Made by a program: the position numbers and the translations under genes. The notes under the pieces were generated by a model. The model was not told the DNA's origin, did not search any database, and was given only the letters and a program-made list of their open reading frames with translations. Shown here one piece after another: positions 33,324 through 45,307 of a stretch of DNA of 64,000 nt (positions within the stretch are counted from its first letter, which is position 1; each line of letters opens with the position of its first letter). The DNA lies in the NCBI GenBank assembly GCA_023525975.1, contig CM042034.1:25818779-25882778 (forward strand), in the 5' to 3' direction. The stretch is from Smallanthus sonchifolius (taxonomy: Eukaryota > Streptophyta > Magnoliopsida > Asterales > Asteraceae).

Positions 33324-33747
33324 TCTATACTATATAATAAATAAAGGTTTTTTCATGTCACATGTAGCCTCCACAATCATTCTTGTCATTTTTTCCCGTC
33401 TCTCTCTCTTAGTAAATGCATCTTCATTTTTTAACAATAATATATATTTAAATAAAATATTAATTATACTAATAAAACACATTTATTTTAAATATCTTTT
33501 ATAAACTTTGAAATCTAATCATGTAACTTTTATTTTCAATCAGATAATAAATGATTCAAATTACATTAAATAGTACTTAATGTATTTTTGAAACCCAATT
33601 ATATATTAGTTTTTACATATTTTGAGTTTTGTTTTCTAACCTTAGTATATGATACATTTTTACACCTGTAAAACATACACATAAAGATTTACAAATTTTA
33701 TTTATTGATATTTTTCATCCTGTGTATATACACGGGATCTAAACTAA
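33324..33747 (+). mobile_element. short non-autonomous Helitron
   Basis: Starts A|TCTATACTATATAATAAATA. Ends with CCTGTGTATATACACGGG and ATCTAAACTAA|T, a CTRR-type 3' end. 424 bp with no coding capacity. Confidence 0.8.
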
Positions 33748-33762
33748 TGTATAATGTACAAA

Positions 33763-34575
33763 CTAGGTTATATACCCATGTATTACATGGGTTTGTTAAA
33801 TAGAAAAATAAAAGTAAAATAATGTGTAAAAAAAATTAAAATAATGTGTAAAACAAGAAATAAAATTCTTTGTTTCGTTAATTAAGTAATAATTAAAATT
33901 CAAATTTTATATATCTTTTTTGAAAAATAAAAACATTAACATAATTAAAATTTAAAATTTTTTATAATAAGAGATAATTTAAAATAAATGTTTTTATTAG
34001 TATAACTAGTTTAGATCCCGTGTATACACACGGGATGAAAAGCATCAATAAGTAATTTTTTTAAATTTGTATGTGTATATTTTACAGGTGTAAAAAATGT
34101 ATCATATACTAAGGATAGAAAACAAAACTCAAAATATGTAAAAACTAATATATAATTGGGTTTTGAAAGTACATTAAGTACTATTTTAATATAATTTGAT
34201 TTTCATTTATTATTTGATTGGAAATTAAAGTAACATAATTAGATTTCAAAGTTTCATAAGGAATAATTTAAAATAAATGTGTTTTATTAGTATAAGTAAT
34301 ATTTTCTTTAAATATATATTATTGTTAAAAGATGAATGTGCATTTAATAAGAGAGAGAGTCGGGAAAAAAATAATGAGATTCAATGTGGAGACAACACAT
34401 GGCATGGAAAAACCTTTATTTATTATATAGTATAGATTAATATTTTTCTTTAAATATATATTATTAGTAAATGATAGAAATGCATTAAATAAGAGAGAGG
34501 CGAAAAAAAATGATGAAGATAAATATGGAGGTGACACGTGACATAGAGAAACCTTTATTTATTATATAGTATAAA
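33763..34575 (-). mobile_element. Helitron interrupted by another Helitron
   Basis: Its 3' end on the minus strand is CCCATGTAATACATGGG then TATATAACCTAG at 33763. The body stops at 34005 and resumes at 34437 with TTAATATTTTTCTTTAAA, ending in a slightly mutated start (TTTATACTATATAATAAATA). Removal of the inner copy restores the family order. Confidence 0.75.
34006..34436 (-). mobile_element. nested Helitron
   Basis: On the minus strand it begins TCTATACTATATAATAAATA. It ends with the hairpin CCCGTGTGTATACACGGG then ATCTAAACTAG|T. 431 bp, inserted between A and T of the outer copy. Confidence 0.82.
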
Positions 34576-35991
34576 TAATCACCACCTCAAAATTAATCCT
34601 ATCTATTTTTGTTTCTAGATTGACTCGACCTCTCAAAAAGTGACTGCATACCAAATTCTCAACAACAATTCCATGAATTTACGTCACAACAACTGAATGA
34701 CATGATTTACTATTTTTTGAAAATATTATGATTTAAATGAAAGCAATTTTCTCTAACATAGAAAAAAAAACGTGATCATCATCCAAAAGAAAGATGAATT
34801 TTTTTTAACGGCAAACTAGTCTACTCACAAATTTTACACGACTATTTACCACGGGAGTAGAACCTTCGACCTCTTGGGAAGAACACTATTTAATACACCT
34901 TGATACCATTTGAACAAATGCTCTTTTGGTAAAAAGAAAGATGAATTCAAAAGAAAAACGCATATTATTGAATATCACTCATTGAGCGTAAGATGATGTT
35001 GAATGAAAATAATTTTCACCTGTTGAGAGAAAGAAACTAAAATACAGTTTTCTATTTTTTTTTTCCTATTTTCACTCGTCATATCTCTTCCCTTGAAGTT
35101 TTCAATTCATATTATCTTACCATTTTAGTTGTCAGATATAAAAATTTTCACCTTTTATTATTTTTTGTTTCTTATATTTTTTGTTATTTATATCATCTAA
35201 CCATTTTAATTTTTTTTTTCTAAACACTATTTTATTTAAGAAAATGTTTTTAAACTTAAAAAAAACCTTTCTTAAAAATAAATTTTCAAAGGTGAAGATG
35301 ACAAGTTTTAAAATTATTTCTATAGGAGGAGGTATGACAAATAAAAAAGAGTATACATATAGTCTAACCCTTTATGAAAGTGTCTTACGAAGTCTCTTTA
35401 ATTATGACAGTACCATTATTATTTTGAACCATTGAATAAATGTTATAACTTATAAGGGTTAAGTTCTTTAAAATTCGATAAAAAAAGAGTGATATGTTAT
35501 TTAGGTCCCATAGTGACCCAAAGCAAAGAATCGGCAATGATTCACTTTGTTTCTACCTTTTTGTCATGTACATCAACTCTTATATTATTTTCCTTTTTTC
35601 GTGTGAACTTTCATGTATTTATTAATATTTTTTAAGTTGCATTAATAATACTATAAAAGGTCAAAAACACCTTACTTTGTCCCATTAGAAAATTTGGCTT
35701 CAAACGTCAAATAATAAATGAGTTTACTCTAATAATTTCTTTATAACATGCCCTCGTGTAACATGTCCTAACAAGTAACAACCATGTCTTATCCCCTCTA
35801 ACATGTCTTCGTGTCACAACAGTTTTGTATTTGAATCTTGTCTCGAGCAAATAGCTTTATAAATAAGTTACAAAATTAATGCATATAGAAAAATTAATAT
35901 AACAGAATAGATTAGCCCTAAACTTAAATAAAAAAAATAGAATATAAGCTTTTAATTGATAAAGGTTTAATACATATAACTTAACATCTGT
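34576..35991. other. AT-rich DNA, nothing recognised
   Basis: Low-complexity and AT-rich. Short frames (for example 35181-35435) are Lys/Phe/Ile-rich products of base composition. Confidence 0.4.
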
Positions 35992-35999
35992 GTTTTCAT

Positions 36000-36546
36000 C
36001 AGGGTCGTACCTAAAATTTCAGCTGTTGCGACTTTTAAAATGGACCCTTAAAAATCTAAAATCTAAAGTTATATATATTAAAAAAAATCAGTAATACGAT
36101 GTAAATTATAATATCAATAAACAAAACAAAGTTAATGTAGCAAAATAATATATATTACATAATTAAACGAATCGTAAGGCTCTCCTAACATTATTTGAAA
36201 CAAAATTATTGATCAACTCTTAATAATCCATACTTTCTAGGTGATCAACTCTTAAAAGTCGTTCTTGGGACATTGTGGATCGGTAAGTAGTTGTTTAAAT
36301 ATTTTAATGGGTCAAATCTAATTTGTTTAATGAGCTATAGCTAAAGAATGACTTAGGTTTTGATGGTATAAAGTGGTTTAATTGGGCTAAAAAAAATGGT
36401 TTAAATGGTCTAAAGTGGTTAAAATGTAAAGTTTTAATAATTAATATGTGTTTCTTTAAAAAAAATTATTTTATATTATTTTTTAGGCCCCCATATACGG
36501 GGGCCAGTGCGGTTGTGTATGGAGCACCACACCATGGCCGGCCCTG
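36000..36546. mobile_element. hAT-type MITE (CAGGGYCG ends)
   Basis: Left end CAGGGTCGTACCTAAAATTT; inverted right end CAGGGCCGGCCATGG. Identical 8-bp duplications GTTTTCAT flank it (35992-35999, 36547-36554). No transposase frame. Confidence 0.78.
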
Positions 36547-36848
36547 GTTTTCATGACTGGACCATGCGGTCGGATTGGTTGGAATGAGAACCGGGTTTAA
36601 GTGTTTGATGGGCTAAAGTGGTTAGTTAGGCTAAAACAAAAAAAAATGGTTTGGTTGGATTAAAGTGGTTAAGATGTAAATGAGTTTTTTTTTTATAATT
36701 AATATGTATTTCTTTAAAAAATATATAATTTTTTTTTGGCCCCCGATAAACCGAGGCCGGTGTGGTTACCTATGGAGCACCACACCAAGGCCGACCCTGG
36801 TTTTCATGACAGGACCACGCAGTCAGATTGGTTGGAACGGGAACCCGA
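36340..36848. repeat. tandem duplication of about 254 bp covering a MITE end
   Basis: Two diverged copies (about 36340-36593 and 36594-36848) share GGTTTAA...AAAGTGGTTAA, GGCCCCC...GAGGCCGG/GGGGGCCAG, TATGGAGCACCACACCA and GGTTTTCATGAC. Both copies contain the right end of the MITE plus flank, so the duplication followed the insertion. Confidence 0.7.
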
Positions 36849-37077
36849 TATATTTTTTAACGGGGTAACCGGGTGTCTAGTGTAACATTTCTGGCTTTTA
36901 CCGTGTAATCGTTTGAATACAATAAACAAGTATTTCAGTTTCAATTCGTGTACAACAACTATGAGGCCATTACATATACAAACTATTCTATTACAATAAC
37001 GACTTAAACAAAACACCATTATCTCACAAGCCCCAAGGACCAAAACTGACAAAACTCAAAAACTACAAAACTAGGCA

Positions 37078-37164
37078 AGCACGGTCGCGCCTAAGACTAG
37101 GCACGGTCGCGCCTGCCGACCTAAGCACGGTCGCGCCTAAAGTAGGCACGGTCGCGCTGATGAA
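37078..37164. repeat. GCACGGTCGCGCC array, cluster 1 of left LTR
   Basis: Four copies of GCACGGTCGCGC(C/T) spaced 20-26 bases apart, in an otherwise AT-rich LTR. The same cluster recurs 6005 and 12010 bases downstream in the other LTRs. Confidence 0.85.
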
Positions 37165-37769
37165 CCCACTTGACTGCAGAAAGTCAAACCATACCATACC
37201 TTCTGAATTCGTGAAAATTAAAATAAAGAAAAGCCGGTCTTCGCGCGTCAGACCATACTCGACTGAAATTCGTCTGAAACACGCATCAATTGTCGTCCAA
37301 TTTGCACAATTAATTAATCCCATTCACACCACAACCGAGTCTCTCAAATTCGTCGATATAGAGCCAGTTGCACGCTTCCTACACCCTCATATACACCCAC
37401 TCAATCTCTCAGAACTCTCACTCGACGCTCACAACACCTCTGTCGTCCAATTGATCGCCAAGAAACGAAGCCGCTCGACCCGTAGCCGACCGCATTCGAT
37501 TGCCCACTTTCAGCAAGTAAGTAACACGTCTTCAGCTTTGTATCTACCTCTACTACGAAAGCCCTGCATCAATTCGTAGTAGAAACACTCAAATCGATCC
37601 GATTTTGAACCAAAAAGCCGAAACATAAATTTTACTCGAACTACACTCTAGACAAGATCTAAATACAATTAAACTATGTAGAAACATTCGTAATCATCCA
37701 CTAAGTGAAAGCCCTAAGAATCTAGAAGCTATTAATATAAGAATCGATCGAATTGTGTCTGAAAAAGGC

Positions 37770-38040
37770 CCGACACGGTCGCGCTCATCCCTGAGCGCGG
37801 TCGTGGCTGACCAAGCACAATCGTGCCCCAGGTGTGGCCCGGTCGTGCTTACCGAGCAAACAAGTCTTGATCAAAAACAAACACTAGACGCGGTCGTGCC
37901 AGATACGAGCACGGTCGTGCTCCATGTCCAGAACCTCTGTAGTGCCTTCTGACTCGACCACGGGCGCGCTCAGACCACCACGGTCACGCCCGGCAACGAG
38001 CGCGGTCGTGCCCTACTTGAGCACGGTCGTGCTCCTTGAC
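37770..38040. repeat. GC-rich palindrome array, cluster 2 of left LTR
   Basis: About ten near-palindromic words of the form GCGCGGTCGTGC or GCACGGTCGTGC, some as GAGCACGGTCGTGCTC, which is nearly self-complementary. Recurs in the other two LTRs at +6005 and +12010. Confidence 0.85.
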
Positions 38041-39290
38041 CAGAAATCAATTATTTTTCTGTTTTAAAGTCTATTTAACATATTTTAGTTAAAAATTTCA
38101 AAATGTAATTATAAAAATTATTTTATAAAATCCCAAGACCCGGGAATCATTTATAAACCAAATCCTTGATTTAGAAATTTAAAACGATTAATTCCCGATA
38201 GTCCGAAACCGATGAAATCGTGAGTTTATATAATCATTTTTATAAAACCATTTATACAAATATATATTTTGACTTAAACAAATATTATTTATTTAAATTT
38301 ATATTTAAATAAATATAAATATATATCAGTTATTTAAATTTACATTTTAAAGAATATATATATCACTACTATTTAAAATGTACTAAATAGATAAATAAAA
38401 TTATTTATTTATTTATTTCAAACAAACCCTAAACGTACAAATCCATTTTCGACATAAAAATAACACAAACAATGACACGCGTTATACATTTATCCAATAG
38501 GTCAAACGTAGCGACCTACAACACGCTTGGTATTTTTGTTGATCTGTGCAAACTACACTACCCAACACAAGTGAGTTTTACATAGCCCCTTTTCCTTTTT
38601 ACACATATTTTGGGGTGAAACATGTTCCTTCAACAACTCGCTATTTACAACTACGTGCGTACAATTCTACCATATGGTCATATGTGTTTATTTATGCTTT
38701 GTGCCTGAATACTAACTGTTAAGGCTACATACACATGACATACTCGTGCAATTATACTACACATACAACGGGATAGCATGTGTTGCTATGCCCTTCATTG
38801 GGCTAACATTGGTATGTTATGCCCTCCATTGGGCCAACATTGGTATGTTGTGCCCTTCATTTGGTTAACATTGGTATGTTATTCAATTACAAGGTTACAT
38901 CTGTGCAACTAGCTTAAATTAGATTCTCCATAAATGCTTCTTAAACCATGTATCATACGAATTGTACACAAAACATTTGAACTTTACTTGTGGTGTCAAA
39001 ACCTATGTATGCTCACCAACTATTTATAGTTGACACTCTCGTTTTAAACATGTTTCAGGTACTAAGCTTTGAGCTCATATCCAAGATGCTACACATAGGA
39101 ACTGGACCTAGTATCTAAATTGATAAAGAAATTTTGTATTTTGACTCTTGAAAACATTCTACTTGATTACTTGAACTATGAAATGGAATTGGTTATTTAA
39201 TATATTACAACTTTAGTCAACCATGAGCTTATGAACAGTCTGCACGCTTCACGCCCCGACGTTTCCGCCGCCGGTTGGGGTGTGACAGAT

Positions 39291-39302
39291 TGGTATCAGA
39301 GC
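39291..39302 (+). other. primer-binding site, first internal unit
   Basis: TGGTATCAGAGC, complementary to initiator-Met tRNA, three bases (GAT) after the LTR end. Confidence 0.9.
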
Positions 39303-40107
39303 CTTGGTTATAGGGAATTAGGTTATTAGACACTCTTGACCTAGACTATAACCTTAGGACACCCATACAATGCCATGCTACTACGTGTTACATGATTACT
39401 TCTTGTAGAAATATTTCTATATACTATCATAAGTAATTACACTACATGATGCGATACATGATGACTTATGTGTCACACTACCTGATAACTGTTGTGCTTA
39501 CATTCATTACTATCTACATGCTATGTGTTACATGTTCATTAACTCAGGTGTTGGTTTACTTGCTACCTAAAATGTTTATTAGAATTCATGACATATTAGG
39601 TGTACCTAGGCAATAAACTGATCAAACAATATTCACACCCATAGCCTAAACTACATATCCCTCTTGCCTGCTTCTATGTCGTCATCATCATCGCTTGTGG
39701 GACATCATACTCATGGACGCTAGTCTATTAAATTTTCTTTTGCACCTCGTTAAGGATTTTAGACTTGGAGAATTATTAAAGGACACGTGCAATCTGGAAG
39801 GGTAACACCTGTACCCTGGGTTTTCTGTCTAGGAAAACATTTCATATAAATCCCAATCAACCGAGGGATCCGTGTGCTTTCCTGGGAATTCCCGGGATGA
39901 GTGTTTACCTATAGGCTAAAGCACGTCTCCTTGAAAATTCTATAAGTCTAATTAACCTTAATATGTCATAGTGTTCAAGCAGTAATATGATTACTTGAAT
40001 ACCATCCGAACTATGAAATAAATGTGTTATTATTCCTCCTATCCTAAATTTCAACAAATTTTTATAAATCCTCACAACTCTTTTATATCATTCTCTTTTT
40101 GTATAGA

Positions 40108-41388
40108 ATGCCTCCTCGTCGTAACAGCAACCGCCGCAACACCGACAACGCCAACAATAGCACCGACACCAATACCGACAATGCCAACAACAACAATAAC
40201 ACCAACCTTGCCACTCTCCTCACTCAGCTAGTAACTCAACTAACTCAAGCCAACAACAACAATAATGGAAACGCCAGTGGTAGTGCTAATACTGGTGGTG
40301 GCAGCGGTGCCGACCCACCACAATGTACCTTCAAACACTTCAACTCGTGTAATCCCCTCACATTTTATGGCACCAAAGGAGCCACGGGACTTCTTCAATG
40401 GTTTGAGAGTATTGAGAACACTTTTCTCAATAGTGACTGTCCCGACAACCTCCGTGTTCGTCATGCCACCAGCATCTTCCAGAAACGGGCGCTCACCTGG
40501 TGGAATGGTGAGAAAAGAACTAGGGGCCTGGATGTGGCAATGGCTCTACCGTGGGAAGAATTGAAAAGGGTCATGACCGAGGAGTTCTGTCCTCGAAATG
40601 AAATGAAGAAGTTGGAAGCTGAGTTTTGGGATCTTACCCAAGACAGCGGTGAAAGTATGGCCTACACAACTCGTTTCCACGAGTTAAGTCTTCTTGTGCC
40701 CCACATGGTCACACCATTAGCCCGATGCATTGACAAATACATAGGTGGTTTACCTAGGCAGATTCAGGATACTGTCCTAGGAAGAAACCCAGCAACTCTT
40801 GAAGACGCTATTCGCCTAGCTGCCACATTAACTGATAACCACGTGAAGACGGGTACATTAACAAGGAAGGGTGCAATGAAAGTCACTGACCCAGCAGCCC
40901 CTTTTGAACCCCCTAGAGAAGACAAACCCAAACTTCCCCAATACAATAAGAAACGAAATTTCGCGATCGCTATCCCTGCGGTACCAATCAACCAAGCTGC
41001 TCCACTAAACCATTTGAACCAGAATAAGAAACCATATATGGGCAACAACCCTTTGTGCAACACATGCAATTATCATCACTTCCTAAAAATGCCATGCCGT
41101 CTATGTGCCAACTGTGGGAGATATGGCCATACTACCAATGTTTTCCGATCTGGACCGCCCATTACTCAAACCAACCAAGGGAACAGGACCGTGCAGCAAG
41201 GGATAAACCCAGTGGTTCCGGCTATTACTGATGGACGAGCTTGCTTTGAATGTGGCGACCCAAACCATTTCCGTCACCGATGTCCCCGGATTGTCAACGT
41301 TGTCCAAGGTGGTGCTCGTGGACGTACTTTCAACATAAACACCAACGAAAATCAAGTCAACACCGAGACAGTGAATGAGACCAATTGA
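40108..41388 (+). CDS. Ty3/gypsy Gag, first copy
   Basis: The first ATG of the open frame (MPPRRNSNRRN) gives 426 aa. An Asn/Thr-rich N-terminus (residues 1-70) is followed by a Retrotrans_gag domain at about 74-235 (CNPLTFYGTKGATGLLQWFE, ALTWWNG, EFCPRNEMKKLEAEFWDLTQ, RFHELSLLVPHMVTP). The C-terminal part is basic. The first knuckle, CANCGRYGHTTNVF at about 334-347, has lost its last Cys (Phe instead). The second, CFECGDPNHFRHRC at 379-392, keeps C-x2-C-x4-H-x4-C. Gag builds the particle and packages RNA. No protease follows, so it probably needs a partner's enzyme. The two copies encode identical proteins. Confidence 0.88.
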   Translation: MPPRRNSNRRNTDNANNSTDTNTDNANNNNNTNLATLLTQLVTQLTQANNNNNGNASGSANTGGGSGADPPQCTFKHFNSCNPLTFYGTKGATGLLQWFESIENTFLNSDCPDNLRVRHATSIFQKRALTWWNGEKRTRGLDVAMALPWEELKRVMTEEFCPRNEMKKLEAEFWDLTQDSGESMAYTTRFHELSLLVPHMVTPLARCIDKYIGGLPRQIQDTVLGRNPATLEDAIRLAATLTDNHVKTGTLTRKGAMKVTDPAAPFEPPREDKPKLPQYNKKRNFAIAIPAVPINQAAPLNHLNQNKKPYMGNNPLCNTCNYHHFLKMPCRLCANCGRYGHTTNVFRSGPPITQTNQGNRTVQQGINPVVPAITDGRACFECGDPNHFRHRCPRIVNVVQGGARGRTFNINTNENQVNTETVNETN

Positions 41389-42749
41389 AGCTAGTGCAAG
41401 ATGGAGTCAAATGATGAAGACCCAATCTAGAATAAAATTTCGCACTGTAATCATTTACGTTATCTTGTCGTTGTTCGAACTATTTACACCTACCGCGGTT
41501 TGCCACTATTATATTGAGCTTGCTAGCCAATTTCAAGAAGATGAGTCTTTCCGCATGAGCATTTACCATACATACAAACACCGACACCTTAAAACTCGAC
41601 TACCCGCATTTTTCATGAATATCAAACAACACACATGTCCTCGACACTCGACCACCTATGCAAACAAATTCATTAATGTACGTCACTCATGAGATTCAAT
41701 AGCTTACACACGAACATCCACAAATCACATGAGACGCAGTTATTCACAAACATACATGATACATGCAACGTAGTCGTTTACCATATACATGATTGATTAC
41801 ACGCTACATGAACCTTAGTTGTTTACAACATACACGATACAAGATCGATTACATGATACATGAAGCTAAGTTGGGTGCAATATACACAGTACTAGATTAA
41901 CCACATAATATATAAAGCTTGGTTGCCCACGATACTCAATATGTTTACATCATACATGAAAAACTTATTTGTTTCCATTATACATGAAACTCATTTGTTG
42001 CTACATACATGGTACTAAACTATTCACACTATACATGCTTACAATATACATAACACTAGATCATACATATAGTGAGTGCTTACATATTACATGGAACTAA
42101 ATTGCTTACAATTGTTGCAATTGACCTTGCTATCTAGGTATACAATTATTTGCAACGCATACGTGAAAACGGTAGTTACAAATTATGTGATTTTGTGTTA
42201 CCCCCTGGTCCCACACACAATGGGATGAACTATACGGACCATACGACGATCTGGATAATTACGGGTGCACACGAAATTATACAAATCAGCGCATGGAAAG
42301 CATAGCAAATTCTATAGTGTGTTATGACGTGAAACCTAGCATGATATACAATAACGAAACTGATGAAATACGACAAGGGCATGGTGGATACGCCGCTGGT
42401 ACTTCCTATATATAAGTGTTCCTATCATATTATCAGCAGTAGCGTTATTCGTATCACGTAAAGTTTCATGTTGTTTAACGGGCCAATGTTTGTGAAACCA
42501 CTTAACCACTGACAATACTTAAGCATAGTAGGTTACTTCTTGAACAAATTCTAATCATCAAATTCCCATGAACACTGTTCCCAGTAATGCATTTCACCTT
42601 TGGAGCCCAACGTATCCTTCCAACAGATTCTCCTTAATCCTCTTAACCTAACTCATTAATACTACTCATACCTGACCTCGGGTAACAGACCTAAGCTGGT
42701 TGTTAATTACTATACCCCCCCCAGTCAAATCCCCTGCCTTAAATCCATC
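41389..42749. other. non-coding internal region, first copy
   Basis: No pol homology seen. 41740-42130 is built of many short TACATGATACATG/ACATACATGA words separated by diverged sequence, like an expanded degenerate microsatellite. The remainder up to 42749 shows no frame of interest. Confidence 0.6.
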
Positions 42750-42851
42750 AGAAATTCCAGACGCGGTCCCGAGTTTACATGGGAACATAAAGACCAAATG
42801 GAACTCAAGTATCCTCACCTATTCGCCGATTCTACAGCCTCAACCAGTTGA
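42750..42851 (+). pseudogene. residual 3' end of Tekay-like pol, first copy
   Basis: 34 codons including the stop read RNSRRGPEFTWEHKDQM then KYPHLFADS up to TGA. This matches the chromodomain-side C-terminus of Tekay-type polyproteins (TWE.ED.M..KYPHLF) just before the polypurine tract. It also resembles residues near the end of the integrase fragment at 59295-59915. It shows the element arose by deletion of pol from a complete one. Confidence 0.8.
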
Positions 42852-42871
42852 ATTTTGGGACGAAATCCCCT

Positions 42872-42885
42872 CAACAAGGGGAGAC
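42872..42885 (+). other. polypurine tract before middle LTR
   Basis: CAAGGGGAGAC immediately precedes TGTAACA, the place of plus-strand priming. Confidence 0.8.
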
Positions 42886-45292
42886 TGTAACATTTCTGGT
42901 TTTTACCGTGTAATCGTTTGAATACAATAAACAAGTATTTCAGTTTCAATTCGTGTACAACAACTATGAGGCCATTACATATACAAACTATTCTATTACA
43001 ATAACGACTTAAACAAAACACCATTATCTCACAAGCCCCGAGGACCAAAACTGACAAAACTCAAAAACTACAAAACTAGGCAAGCACGGTCGCGCCTAGG
43101 ACTAGGCACGGTCGCGCCTGCCGACCTAAGCACGGTCGCGCCTAAAGTAGGCACGGTCGCGCTGATGAACCCACTTGACTGCAGAAAGTCAAACCATACC
43201 ATACCTTCTGAATTCGTGAAAATTAAAATAAAGAAAAGCCGGTCTTCGCGCGTCAGACCATACTCGACTGAAATTCGTCTGAAACACGCATCAATTGTCG
43301 TCCAATTTGCACAATTAATTAATCCCATTCACACCACAACCGAGTCTCTCAAATTCGTCGATATAGAGCCAGTTGCACGCTTCCTACACCCTCATATACA
43401 CCCACTCAATCTCTCAGAACTCTCACTCGACGCTCACAACACCTCTGTCGTCCAATTGATCGCCAAGAAACGAAGCCGCTCGACCCGTAGCCGACCGCAT
43501 TCGATTGCCCACTTTCAGCAAGTAAGTAACACGTCTTCAGCTTTGTATCTACCTCTACTACGAAAGCCCTGCATCAATTCGTAGTAGAAACACTCAAATC
43601 GATCCGATTTTGAACCAAAAAGCCGAAACATAAATTTTACTCGAACTACACTCTAGACAAGATCTAAATACAATTAAACTATGTAGAAACATTCGTAATC
43701 ATCCACTAAGTGAAAGCCCTAAGAATCTAGAAGCTATTAATATAAGAATCGATCGAATTGTGTCTGAAAAAGGCCCGACACGGTCGCGCTCATCCCTGAG
43801 CGCGGTCGTGGCTGACCAAGCACAATCGTGCCCCAGGTGTGGCCCGGTCGTGCTTACCGAGCAAACAAGTCTTGATCAAAAACAAACACTAGACGCGGTC
43901 GTGCCAGATACGAGCACGGTCGTGCTCCATGTCCAGAACCTCTGTAGTGCCTTCTGACTCGACCACGGGCGCGCTCAGACCACCACGGTCACGCCCGGCA
44001 ACGAGCGCGGTCGTGCCCTACTTGAGCACGGTCGTGCTCCTTGACCAGAAATCAATTATTTTTCTGTTTTAAAGTCTATTTAACATATTTTAGCTAAAAA
44101 TTTCAAAATGTAATTATAAAAATTATTTTATAAAATCCCAAGACCCGGGAATCATTTATAAACCAAATCCTTGATTTAGAAATTTAAAACGATTAATTCC
44201 CGATAGTCCGAAACCGATGAAATCGTGAGTTTATATAATCATTTTTATAAAACCATTTATACAAATATATATTTTGACTTAAACAAATATTATTTATTTA
44301 AATTTATATTTAAATAAATATAAATATATATCAGTTATTTAAATTTACATTTTAAAGAATATATATATCACTACTATTTAAAATGTACTAAATAGATAAA
44401 TAAAATTATTTATTTATTTATTTCAAACAAACCCTAAACGTACAAATCCATTTTCGACATAAAAATAACACAAATAATGACACGCGTTATACATTTATCC
44501 AATAGGTCAAACGTAGCGACCTACAACACGCTTGGTATTTTTGTTGATCTGTGCAAACTACACTACCCAACACAAGTGAGTTTTACATAGCCCCTTTTCC
44601 TTTTTACACATATTTTGGGGTGAAACATGTTCCTTCAACAACTCGCTATTTACAACTACGTGCGTACAATTCTACCATATGGTCATATGTGTTTATTTAT
44701 GCTTTGTGCCTGAATACTAACTGTTAAGGCTACATACACATGACATACTCGTGCAATTATACTACACATACAACGGGATAGCATGTGTTGCTATGCCCTT
44801 CATTGGGCTAACATTGGTATGTTATGCCCTCCATTGGGCCAACATTGGTATGTTGTGCCCTTCATTTGGTTAACATTGGTATGTTATTCAATTACAAGGT
44901 TACATCTGTGCAACTAGCTTAAATTAGATTCTCCATAAATGCTTCTTAAACCATGTATCATACGAATTGTACACAAAACATTTGAACTTTACTTGTGGTG
45001 TCAAAACCTATGTATGCTCACCAACTATTTATAGTTGACACTCTCGTTTTAAACATGTTTCAGGTACTAAGCTTTGAGCTCATATCCAAGATGCTACACA
45101 TAGGAACTGGACCTAGTATCTAAATTGATAAAGAAATTTTGTATTTTGACTCTTGAAAACATTCTACTTGATTACTTGAACTATGAAATGGAATTGGTTA
45201 TTTAATATATTACAACTTTAGTCAACCATGAGCTTATGAACAGTCTGCACGCTTCACGCCCCGACGTTTCCGCCGCCGGTTGGGGTGTGACA
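42886..45292 (+). mobile_element. middle LTR of the composite, recombinant
   Basis: It has right-LTR bases at LTR positions 15, 155, 214 and 1209 (42900, 43040, 43099, 44094). At 1836 and 1869 (44721, 44754) it has left-LTR bases. A private T lies at 1590 (44475). This fits a crossover between positions 1209 and 1836. Confidence 0.85.
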
Positions 45293-45295
45293 GAT

Positions 45296-45307
45296 TGGTA
45301 TCAGAGC
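45296..45307 (+). other. primer-binding site, second internal unit
   Basis: TGGTATCAGAGC, 6005 bases after the first copy. Confidence 0.9.

Larger units (their letters stand above)
36881..39287 (+). mobile_element. left LTR of the composite
   Basis: Starts TGTAACATTTCTGG and ends GGGTGTGACA. By eye it differs from both other LTRs at LTR positions 15 (C), 155 (A), 214 (A) and 1209 (T). It contains two clusters of GC-rich palindromic words. Frames inside (e.g. 37160-37579) recur unchanged because the LTRs are nearly identical, not because they look like genes. Confidence 0.92.

Noticed and set aside
37160..37579. 139-residue frame repeated identically at 37160, 43165 and 49170, and a 65-residue frame at 37755, 43760 and 49765
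   Set aside because: They lie inside the LTRs, show no domain, and recur only because the LTRs are nearly identical.
37078..38040. CRISPR-like array
   Set aside because: This is a plant genome. The repeated words are short, variable and irregularly spaced inside an LTR, without cas genes.
41389..41692. 105-residue frame directly after Gag in the composite, repeated at 47380
   Set aside because: No pol similarity and atypical composition; probably chance reading of non-coding internal sequence.
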